A DNA stretch of 52,247 nt from an uncultured Oscillospiraceae bacterium (GTDB lineage: Bacteria; Bacillota; Clostridia; Oscillospirales; Oscillospiraceae), in contig CAKTVG010000019.1 in the NCBI GenBank assembly GCA_934622035.1, positions 1-52,247 on the forward strand, in the 5' to 3' direction. The translations under genes were made by a program, and so were the position numbers. The notes under the pieces are model-generated. The model was not told where the DNA came from, ran no database searches, and worked only from the letters and a program-made list of their open reading frames with translations. Shown here in pieces: positions 41,114 to 47,173 of this stretch (within the stretch, counting starts at the first letter, position 1; every line of letters begins with the position of its first letter).

Positions 41114-41833
41114 TTAGCCTCTCGCGGAAGCCTTCTGCGGGTTACGGCCGGAAGCCTTCTGCGGGTTCTTGCTGACGCCAGCGTCGCCCTTGGCAACCTT
41201 GATGGTCTTGACGGTGCTCTTGATATACACAAGTCCGCCCTTCGGGCCGGGGATCGCGCCGCGGATGACGATCATATTCAGATCGGGATCAACCTTGACG
41301 ACGTCGAGGTTCTGCACAGTGACCTGCTCAACACCCATCTGGCCAGCGCCGATCTTGCCCTTGAAGATACGGGAGGGATCGGAGGAGGAGCCCATGGAAC
41401 CAGCATGACGATGGACCGGGCCGCCGCCGTGGCTGGTGGGAGTGCGCTGTGCATTCCATCTCTTGATAACGCCCTGATAGCCGTGGCCCTTGGAGGTGCC
41501 GGTCACGTCGACGTGATCGCCAGCCGCGAAGGTGTCCGCCTTGATCTCAGTGCCAACCTCAAGGGCGGCAGCGTTATCGAGCTTGAATTCCTTCAGATGC
41601 TTTTTGGCAGAGACGCCTGCCTTCTTGAGATGACCAAGTTCCGGCTTGCTCAGCTTCTTTTCGGCGACATCGCCGTATGCGAGCTGAACGGAAACATAGC
41701 CATCATTCTCAATGGTCTTCTTCTGCGCGACGACGCACGGGCCTGCCTCAATGACAGTAACCGGAATAACGTGGCCGGCTTCATCGAAGATCTGGGTCAT
41801 GCCCACTTTCTTGCCGATGATTGCTTTCTGCAT
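41114..41833 (-). CDS. rplC: 50S ribosomal protein L3
   Basis: A 239-residue protein reaching the peptidyl-transferase centre. It starts AIIGKKVGMTQIFDEAGHVIPVT and carries the GTSKGHGYQGVIKRWNAQRTPTSHG-type loop and GSMGSSSDPSRIFKGKIGAGQMG. The C-terminus is extended by a duplicated NPQKAS unit. A 128-base gap separates it from rpsJ, much longer than its neighbours. Confidence 0.97.
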   Translation of the reverse strand: MQKAIIGKKVGMTQIFDEAGHVIPVTVIEAGPCVVAQKKTIENDGYVSVQLAYGDVAEKKLSKPELGHLKKAGVSAKKHLKEFKLDNAAALEVGTEIKADTFAAGDHVDVTGTSKGHGYQGVIKRWNAQRTPTSHGGGPVHRHAGSMGSSSDPSRIFKGKIGAGQMGVEQVTVQNLDVVKVDPDLNMIVIRGAIPGPKGGLVYIKSTVKTIKVAKGDAGVSKNPQKASGRNPQKASARG

Positions 41834-41949
41834 GTTTCTTACTCCTTTTTAGGTTATTGGTTGGCAAACTTGACCATTGGGCAGTCATTGGTTTACCAAC
41901 ATGACCCGGGACCGTCTCGGCAGACGGTCGGGGTTTGCTGCGATACTAT

Positions 41950-41978
41950 ATAATATAGTGATTACAGCTTTATCTCAA
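41950..41978 (-). promoter_or_regulatory. Possible internal promoter between rpsJ and rplC
   Basis: Minus strand: -35 TTGAGA (41973-41978, inside the end of rpsJ), 17-bp spacer, -10 TATTAT (41950-41955). It overlaps a palindrome, ACTATAT-A-ATATAGT (41945-41959). A GC-rich hairpin (ACCGTCT/AGACGGT) follows in the leader. This could allow rplC-onward transcription independent of the main promoter. Confidence 0.4.
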
Positions 41979-42270
41979 TCTCAACACCAGCGGGGAGGTC
42001 GAGGCCCTGGAGGGCTTCCACGCACTTCGCGTTGGGGTTGAGGATATCGATCAGTCTCTTGTGGGTTCTGCGCTCGAACTGCTCACGGGAGTCCTTGTAC
42101 TTGTGAACAGCGCGAAGGATGGTGACGACTTCCTTCTTGGTGGGCAGCGGGATGGGGCCGGAGACGGTCGCGCCGTTGCGCTTTGCGGTTTCGACGATCT
42201 TCTCTGCGGTCGCGTCGATGAGCTGATGATCGTAGGCCTTCAGGCGAATACGGATCATTGCGTTTGCCAT
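41962..42270 (-). CDS. rpsJ: 30S ribosomal protein S10 (NusE)
   Basis: A 102-residue protein that works both in the 30S head and in NusB-linked antitermination. It shows MIRIRLKAYDHQLIDATAEKIVETAKRNGA style start, GPIPLPTKKEVVTILR, KDSREQFERRTHKRLIDI. First structural gene of the superoperon, with an AAGGAGG site and a long upstream leader. Confidence 0.98.
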   Translation of the reverse strand: MANAMIRIRLKAYDHQLIDATAEKIVETAKRNGATVSGPIPLPTKKEVVTILRAVHKYKDSREQFERRTHKRLIDILNPNAKCVEALQGLDLPAGVEIEIKL

Positions 42271-42374
42271 GGTTGATTTCCTCCTTGAATAACGTACTCA
42301 GTGTTTCCTTTGTCTGCTGGGTACGGTCGAGACATCGCTGCACGCTTAACCGTGCGTATCACTCCCTGTGCATG

Positions 42375-42403
42375 AAAAATGGCCGACGTTTGCCGCGCCG
42401 ACC
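42375..42403 (-). terminator. Attenuator-type terminator in the rpsJ leader
   Basis: On the minus-strand RNA, GGTCGGCG pairs with CGTCGGCC (8 bp, two G-U) around a 7-base loop and is followed by AUUUUU. It lies about 105 bases before rpsJ, inside the leader. Its 5' arm overlaps TCGGCGC (42395-42401), which can instead pair perfectly with GCGCCGA earlier in the leader (42489-42495). Confidence 0.6.
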
Positions 42404-42478
42404 TCATGACATTGGCGATATACGCCACATGCTTCTGATCGTCTCAGCCGCCCGATGACCGGACATACTCCGCAGAAG

Positions 42479-42526
42479 TTACCGCCTTTCGGCGCAATCT
42501 CCTGCATCATCGCGGTGCGTGCGCAT
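42479..42526 (-). CDS. Putative S10-operon leader peptide (15 residues)
   Basis: ATG 42526 lies about 20 bases after the predicted transcription start and has GAGGGG six bases upstream. It encodes MRTHRDDAGDCAERR and stops at TAA 42479. The last codons run through the CGCC-GAAA-GGCG tetraloop hairpin (42483-42494) and cover the GCGCCGA segment that can act as antiterminator. A translating ribosome would therefore influence whether the downstream terminator forms. The coding status is inferred from spacing and position only. Confidence 0.45.
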   Translation of the reverse strand: MRTHRDDAGDCAERR

Positions 42527-42552
42527 GGTTTTCCCCTCACGCGCGCCCCTAT

Positions 42553-42581
42553 ATAGTAATACACTAACCCGTGAATGTCAA
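42553..42581 (-). promoter_or_regulatory. Main promoter of the S10-spc-alpha superoperon
   Basis: Minus strand: perfect -35 TTGACA (42576-42581), 17-bp spacer, -10 TACTAT (42553-42558); start near 42546. A-tracts just upstream (42605-42620 region, AAATTTTT repeats) could be an UP element. The transcript has a leader of about 275 bases before rpsJ (42271-42546), holding the leader ORF and attenuator; the rest of this 429-base gene-free stretch is the neighbouring operon's terminator. Confidence 0.88.
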
Positions 42582-42654
42582 GCACTTTTTTGGTATTTTC
42601 CATAAAAATTTTTAGAAAAATTTGTGGAAGATGGAGAATCGCTCGCAATACAAG

Positions 42655-42689
42655 AAAATCCAACCGCGGTTCCCCTGCGGTTGGATTTT
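42655..42689 (-). terminator. Terminator of the Ycf46-like operon
   Basis: A 13-bp stem AAAATCCAACCGC/GCGGTTGGATTTT with a 9-base loop lies 10 bases past the last stop codon. The stem's own T tract continues as TTTTCTTG on the minus strand. The A/T symmetry would also allow function on the plus strand. Confidence 0.85.
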
Positions 42690-42699
42690 TTCGCCGATT

Positions 42700-43161
42700 T
42701 TACAAGCTCAGCGTCAGCAAAATGGACTCGTCGTCCATAACGCTCTCCTGTTCGAGCGTCATGCCGTGCTCGGCAAGGGAGCTTTTCACCTTATCATAAG
42801 TGAAGGCCTGCACGTTCCTTCTGTACTCATTTTCCAGAGAATCCAGCGAGTCCAGCAGCCCGTCCAGATCACTGACACCGGAAAGCTCCAGGTAAAACGG
42901 CGCCTCCGCCTGCGTGCGGAAGTAGCGCAGCGTGCCGGACTCGGTCTGTACGACGAATTCGTTTTCGCCGTGCTGCTGCACCTGCAAGCCATGCTCCCCC
43001 AACGTCTTCAAAAGGAGCGCAGCGTCGGCAAAGGACGTCTCTACCGGGTCAAAGCTCTGCGTCTTTTTCCCCCGCAGGGACGTGAGCGCGGCAATGCCGG
43101 AGGAGCTCAGGGACATTCCAACGGCGACCGCAACGGGAATCAGCGTTAAGGTAAGCGACAT
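42700..43161 (-). CDS. DUF1257/Ycf35-like protein with N-terminal hydrophobic segment
   Basis: A 153-residue protein of unknown function. Residues 3-26 are hydrophobic (SLTLTLIPVAVAVGM) and may anchor it in the membrane. The remainder (from about 42) alternates a helix (ADAALLLKTLGEHGLQV), strands (EFVVQTESGTLRYF) and a C-terminal YRRNVQAFTYDKVKSSLAEHG then MDDESILLTLSL. That last pattern resembles the Ycf35/DUF1257 family, whose members often lie beside Ycf46-type ATPases; the match is by eye and partial. It is the last gene of the five-gene operon, 15 bases after the ATPase. Confidence 0.6.
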   Translation of the reverse strand: MSLTLTLIPVAVAVGMSLSSSGIAALTSLRGKKTQSFDPVETSFADAALLLKTLGEHGLQVQQHGENEFVVQTESGTLRYFRTQAEAPFYLELSGVSDLDGLLDSLDSLENEYRRNVQAFTYDKVKSSLAEHGMTLEQESVMDDESILLTLSL

Positions 43162-43176
43162 AATGCAATTCTCCTC

Positions 43177-44778
43177 TCAAAGATCAAAATCAACGATCCG
43201 GCCGCCGGAGATTGTTTCACCGGGAGCCGTCTCGCGGTCCTCCTTGGCCGTGGCGGAAACGGCGCGCGTCGCGGCCCACTGCCGCAGCGCAAGCAGGCTC
43301 TCTCTCTGCGTGACGGAAAGCGGCACCGTCTCGCGCACAGCCTTGACCAGATCGTCCCGGCAGAGGCCGCGGTCTGCAAAAAACGCCTCATAGAGTGCGG
43401 AAATGACTGCCTGCTCGATCTCCGCGCCGGAAAAACCGTCGGAAAGCCGCGCCAGCTCTGCGCAGAGGCCTGAATTCAGGTCGATCTGATGCGCAACAGC
43501 GGAGCCCTTTGTCCGCTTGGCAAGATGCAGCCGGAAAATCTTCTCGCGTTCCTTGCTCGTCGGCAGATCGACAAAGAAAATCTCGTCAAAGCGTCCCTTT
43601 CGCAGCAGCTCAGGCGGCAGGGAGCTGATATCGTTTGCGGTTGCAATCACAAATACAGGCGCGGTCTTGTCCTGCATCCAGGTCAGGAACGTGCCGAACA
43701 CGCGTGCCGACGTGCCTGAGTCGCCGCTGGACTTTGTCCCTGCGAAGCCCTTTTCGATCTCGTCCACCCAGAGGATGGAGGGTGCAACCGCCTCTGCCGT
43801 CGCGATGGCCTTGCGGATATTCTCCTCGGAGCTGCCGACGACGCCGCCGAAAATCCGGCCCATGTCCAGCTTCAGCAGCGGCAGGTTCCAGATGGCGCTC
43901 ATTGCCTTTGCGGTAAGGCTCTTGCCGCAGCCCGGCACACCCGTGATGAGCACGCCCTTCGGCGCGGGGATGTGATAGGCCTTCGCGCGTTCCAGCCAGG
44001 AGCCGTTGCGCTTCTTCAGCCAGTTTTTCAGGTTTTCCAAGCCGCCGATGTCCTCGACGCTCAGATCGGACTTGACAAATTCAAGCACGCCCGTTTTCTT
44101 GACGACCTGATTTTTCTCCTCGTGGATGATGGCAAGCGCGGAATTGTCCAGTCCCCTGCTGCGGACAATCGCTTTACAGAAGGCATTTTCCGCCTCCTGG
44201 AGCGTCAGTCCGAGCGCGGCCCGCACCAACGTGTGCTTTTCATTTTGTGTCAGACGGATGTTTTCCGGCGAAACACCCTCGAGCAGCTCGTCGAGCATCT
44301 GCTCGATTTCTGCCATTGTAGGCAGCGGAAAATCCAGAATGGAGATTTCCTTCTCCATATCGCCGGGGATCACAAGATGCGGCGAGAGGAAAATCACCGT
44401 CTTCCGGCTGCTCTTCAGATTCGGCAGGATATCGCGCAGCTTGCGGATGACCGCATAGTCCGGCCTCGCCGCCCGGTCCGCGCCAAAGTAGGCGTGGCAG
44501 TCCTTGAGGACAAACACCGCGTCTTCATTGCTCCGGCCGATAAAATCAATGGCCGGAATCGGCTGGTATGTGTCCTTCACGCGCTCCCCCTCGCAGACCA
44601 GACCCGTCGTCTGTGCCCAGACATAAAGCTTGCGCGGCGCGCGCACCAGCTCCGGATTTGTCAAATCGCGCACGATCGTGTTTACCACGCGCTCTTCCTC
44701 ATAAGAAGGAATGAAAATATACGGAAAACCTGCGTTGATCAGGTTTGCCAACCGGTTTTCGAATTCAGAATACGCCAT
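43177..44778 (-). CDS. Ycf46-like AAA+ ATPase
   Basis: A 533-residue protein. The N-terminal third resembles the Ycf46 family (FPYIFIPSYEEERVVN, then DFPLPTMAEIEQML and GLTLQEAENAFCKAIV). The C-terminal AAA+ module has Walker A GVPGCGKS at 280-287, Walker B ILWVDE near 336-341, sensor-1 IATAND near 378-383, arginine-finger region RKGRFDE, and sensor-2 GFSGAE. All catalytic residues look intact. Ycf46 was first known from plastids and cyanobacteria; its substrate is not established. ATG 44778 was chosen because an upstream ATG sits on the ribosome site. It starts 2 bases after the radical SAM gene. Confidence 0.85.
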   Translation of the reverse strand: MAYSEFENRLANLINAGFPYIFIPSYEEERVVNTIVRDLTNPELVRAPRKLYVWAQTTGLVCEGERVKDTYQPIPAIDFIGRSNEDAVFVLKDCHAYFGADRAARPDYAVIRKLRDILPNLKSSRKTVIFLSPHLVIPGDMEKEISILDFPLPTMAEIEQMLDELLEGVSPENIRLTQNEKHTLVRAALGLTLQEAENAFCKAIVRSRGLDNSALAIIHEEKNQVVKKTGVLEFVKSDLSVEDIGGLENLKNWLKKRNGSWLERAKAYHIPAPKGVLITGVPGCGKSLTAKAMSAIWNLPLLKLDMGRIFGGVVGSSEENIRKAIATAEAVAPSILWVDEIEKGFAGTKSSGDSGTSARVFGTFLTWMQDKTAPVFVIATANDISSLPPELLRKGRFDEIFFVDLPTSKEREKIFRLHLAKRTKGSAVAHQIDLNSGLCAELARLSDGFSGAEIEQAVISALYEAFFADRGLCRDDLVKAVRETVPLSVTQRESLLALRQWAATRAVSATAKEDRETAPGETISGGRIVDFDL

Positions 44779-44780
44779 GT

Positions 44781-45371
44781 TCACCATTCTCCCTTATTAA
44801 TTTTTCTCTCAAAACGTTCAAAATCGCCCATGCCGTTGGCTCGCAGCACGCCGTCGCTGCCGATGCGCAGCTCGATGCCGTTGCGGCAGCGCGCCAGATC
44901 GTCCTTGGAATAACGGTCGCTCAAAAACAGGTAGCGCTGGTTGGAGGAGCCGATGAGCGGCCGCGAAAAGTCGCGCAGCTCCTGCCGGTACGGCCCGTCG
45001 ATCAAAAGATCGGTGTGTCGCAGGAGCGCCTGAACGCCCGCGTCCTGCGAAGCCGCCAGCGTCTCGTAGACATTCCCTGTGAAGGTCAAAACGGAAAGTC
45101 CGTACGCCTGCGCCTCCTCGGCAAAGCATGCCAGCTCCGCCGCCTGTAAAAACGGCTCGCCGCCCAGAAGCGTTACTCCCTCAATCTCGCCCGCCGGGGG
45201 CAGCTGCCGCAGGAGCGTCTCGACGGATATCTCGTAGCCGCCGTTTTCGTCCCATAGCTCTTTGGCATAGCAGCCGGGGCATGCAAAGCGGCAGCCTTGC
45301 GTCCAGAGCGCAAAGCGCACGCCCGGCCCCTCCACTCGCGTCCTGTGCAGGACGCGGTGCAGCCGGATCAC
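44781..45371 (-). CDS. Radical SAM protein, 4Fe-4S single-cluster type
   Basis: A 196-residue protein of the pyruvate-formate-lyase-activase/NrdG-like size class. The cluster motif CX3CX2C is Cys27, Cys31 and Cys34 (CRFACPGC), with LLGGEPF at 68-74 for SAM binding. No extra Cys clusters or SPASM domain are seen. Such short proteins often make a glycyl radical on a partner, but no glycyl-radical enzyme is in the window, so the target is probably within or outside this operon and unknown. The GTG start overlaps the previous stop (GTGA) and lacks a ribosome site, so it relies on coupling. Confidence 0.85.
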   Translation of the reverse strand: MIRLHRVLHRTRVEGPGVRFALWTQGCRFACPGCYAKELWDENGGYEISVETLLRQLPPAGEIEGVTLLGGEPFLQAAELACFAEEAQAYGLSVLTFTGNVYETLAASQDAGVQALLRHTDLLIDGPYRQELRDFSRPLIGSSNQRYLFLSDRYSKDDLARCRNGIELRIGSDGVLRANGMGDFERFERKINKGEW

Positions 45372-46798
45372 AGGTCGATCCGGCGTCTGGCCGGTTTGGC
45401 CTCCTGCGCCTTGGCAGGAACCGGCGAAGCCTTCGCCAGTTCAAAAACCTGTACTGCGAAGTGCGGCTTCAGGCCGGTCACATCCACAAATTCATCCACG
45501 GAGGCAAAGCCGCCGTGTGCCTCCCTGTACTCCATCGCCTGCTTTGCCTGCGCGATGCCCACGCCGGGCAGCGTCCGCAAAGTCTCTTCGGAGCAGGTGT
45601 TCAAATCGATAGTCTCCGCCGTAGCCGGTGCTTTGACCGGCTGTTGCGCGGCAGGACGAGCCGCAGGCTTTGCCATCGGCTGCGGTGTCTCTGCCTGCAC
45701 CCCGCTCACGCGGCGCTGCACCCGCGCCTGCGCGTCAAGCGCCCGGTCGACCTCGCTGGCATAGCCGTCCACGGCCGCCGCTCTGGCAGTAATGTACTCC
45801 TCGCGGATCACCGTGCAGAAGCAGAGGGAAGCAAAACCGGCCGTCACGCGAAATACGCGATGTAGCGCATAGGCCAGAGCAAGTGCCGTGTCCCCGGCGT
45901 TCTGGCCGGCGCGTCCAATGATCGTCGCCGCCATCAGCGCCGCCGTGATTGCAGCGCCCGCAATGATCCACTTACGCTTTTTCGTCCGTGCACCGGCATA
46001 AATCAGGCTTGCGCCGCCGCAGTACGGAACCAGGCACAGCAGCATCCACCAGCTTTGCAGCACGCGCCACTTGGTCGAATTCAGGCAGGCATACCGCACG
46101 CGGCTAGCCTCCCACGCCGGTGCGACCGCACGCAGATAGCCTCTGCGTATCACGCAGCAGAGATAGAGCTGCACAAAGTACAGCAGCACCTCCGTAAAGA
46201 CGCCGAAAATCAGCAAGCGCGTCAAAAGCAGCGCATCCGCGGAAAGCGAAGGAATATAGCCGCCAAGCGTGGTGCCCAACATCCACAGGCCGACCGGCAG
46301 CGTCGTAAACAGCAGGAATGCAAAGCCTGCGAGCTTCATGCCCCGGCTTTTCATCCGCACGCCAACGTGGAAAAAGCTGACCGTTCCCAATCCGGGCACA
46401 AGGCTCCAGAGCATCCAGAGGGAATTTTTCACACGCCAGCCCTTCTGCTTCAAAAGCTCCGGCTCCTGCGGCTGCCGCGCCTCCAGACTGGCCAGCAGCT
46501 TCAGATAATCGCCGGTGGAAAGAAAGGCAAACACAATACCCAGCGCATAAGCGGCAATGCCCAGCAGGACAAATAAAAAGGTCATTCCGATTTTGCCAAG
46601 TCCGCCGGTGAAGCAGAACCAGGCCAGAATTGCCAGCCACACCGCCGCGAAAATCACGCCCATGCCTGTCCAGCGCGGCCGCCTGGCCCGCCAGCCAATG
46701 TGGAAAAAGGCCAGACAATCCAAAAACGGCAGGAAAGCCAGGGCGCGCCAGCGCTTATTCTTCGCACACCATTTTCTATTTGTCAGAAGCGCCTCCAT
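45368..46798 (-). CDS. Triplicated membrane protein with ComEA-type helix-hairpin-helix
   Basis: A 476-residue polytopic protein. Three segments share one pattern of W, FLP/LVPG, FFHVG, then R/K and a membrane pair: residues about 14-62 (ALAFLPFLDCLAFFHIGWR), 123-172 (LWSLVPGLGTVSFFHVGVR) and 240-290 (MLLCLVPYCGGASLIYAGAR). These appear to be internal repeats of a small membrane domain. After an Ala/Pro-rich linker, residues 397-456 form a helix-hairpin-helix (IDLNTCSEETLRTLPGVG, then AMEYREAHGGFASVDEF), the ComEA-like type that usually binds DNA. The start overlaps the DUF2997 stop (TGATG). No function is assigned. Confidence 0.75.
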   Translation of the reverse strand: MEALLTNRKWCAKNKRWRALAFLPFLDCLAFFHIGWRARRPRWTGMGVIFAAVWLAILAWFCFTGGLGKIGMTFLFVLLGIAAYALGIVFAFLSTGDYLKLLASLEARQPQEPELLKQKGWRVKNSLWMLWSLVPGLGTVSFFHVGVRMKSRGMKLAGFAFLLFTTLPVGLWMLGTTLGGYIPSLSADALLLTRLLIFGVFTEVLLYFVQLYLCCVIRRGYLRAVAPAWEASRVRYACLNSTKWRVLQSWWMLLCLVPYCGGASLIYAGARTKKRKWIIAGAAITAALMAATIIGRAGQNAGDTALALAYALHRVFRVTAGFASLCFCTVIREEYITARAAAVDGYASEVDRALDAQARVQRRVSGVQAETPQPMAKPAARPAAQQPVKAPATAETIDLNTCSEETLRTLPGVGIAQAKQAMEYREAHGGFASVDEFVDVTGLKPHFAVQVFELAKASPVPAKAQEAKPARRRIDL

Positions 46799-47001
46799 CA
46801 GGCCTGCACCTCCGTCTCAAACGCCTGCGTCAGCAGCTCCACCACCTCGTGGTATTCCTCGGTAAAATCCGAGTCCACCGTCTTTGCGCCGGTCAGCTGC
46901 TCTATAATGGCAATGTAATTCAGGCAGGCCTTACCCTTGATGCCATGCGTCTCCGCCTGTACCTTTCCGTCCGGATAGATGCGCAGTGTGATTTTGCTCA
47001 T
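46798..47001 (-). CDS. DUF2997-family small protein
   Basis: A 67-residue protein. It matches the DUF2997 pattern: a strand IYPDGKVQAETHGIKGKACL with the conserved GxKGxxC, then an acidic helix and SDFTEEYHEVVEL (the TxEY element). Members are typically found beside DUF1257 and Ycf46-type ATPases, as here. The single conserved Cys may be functional. It is the first gene of the operon, with a GAGGGGG site and a promoter at 47036-47064. Confidence 0.75.
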   Translation of the reverse strand: MSKITLRIYPDGKVQAETHGIKGKACLNYIAIIEQLTGAKTVDSDFTEEYHEVVELLTQAFETEVQA

Positions 47002-47035
47002 ACCGGTTTTCCCCCTCGTTTTATTCTACAAAAAC

Positions 47036-47064
47036 AGTATAGCACACTCTCTACTTGCTGGCAA
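47036..47064 (-). promoter_or_regulatory. Promoter of the Ycf46-like operon
   Basis: Minus strand: -35 TTGCCA (47059-47064), 17-bp spacer, -10 TATACT (47036-47041). It is divergent from the glycosyltransferase promoter, which uses the same -35 hexamer. Confidence 0.75.
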
Positions 47065-47110
47065 GAAAAACATTCCTCTTCGTACATTTCCTTCCAAAAT
47101 CAGATTCCGA

Positions 47111-47139
47111 TTGCCAATTCCCATTTTTTATACTATAAT
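47111..47139 (+). promoter_or_regulatory. Promoter of the GT4-CsaB gene
   Basis: -35 TTGCCA (47111-47116), 17-bp spacer, -10 TATAAT (47134-47139); start near 47146. The -10 lies within a perfect inverted repeat. Confidence 0.75.
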
Positions 47140-47155
47140 AATATAGTATAAAAAA
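47124..47155. repeat. Perfect 14-bp inverted repeat over the GT4-CsaB promoter
   Basis: The arms TTTTTTATACTATA and TATAGTATAAAAAA, with a 4-base centre ATAA, cover the -10 box and start site. The symmetry and placement fit an operator for a dimeric regulator, but no known family motif was recognised. Confidence 0.7.
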
Positions 47156-47173
47156 GATTGGACACCGGGAAGA

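Noticed and set aside
42346..42663. 105-codon minus-strand frame through the S10 leader (Cys-containing)
   Set aside because: It starts upstream of the predicted transcription start; internal ATGs lack ribosome sites, unlike the 15-codon ORF in another frame.
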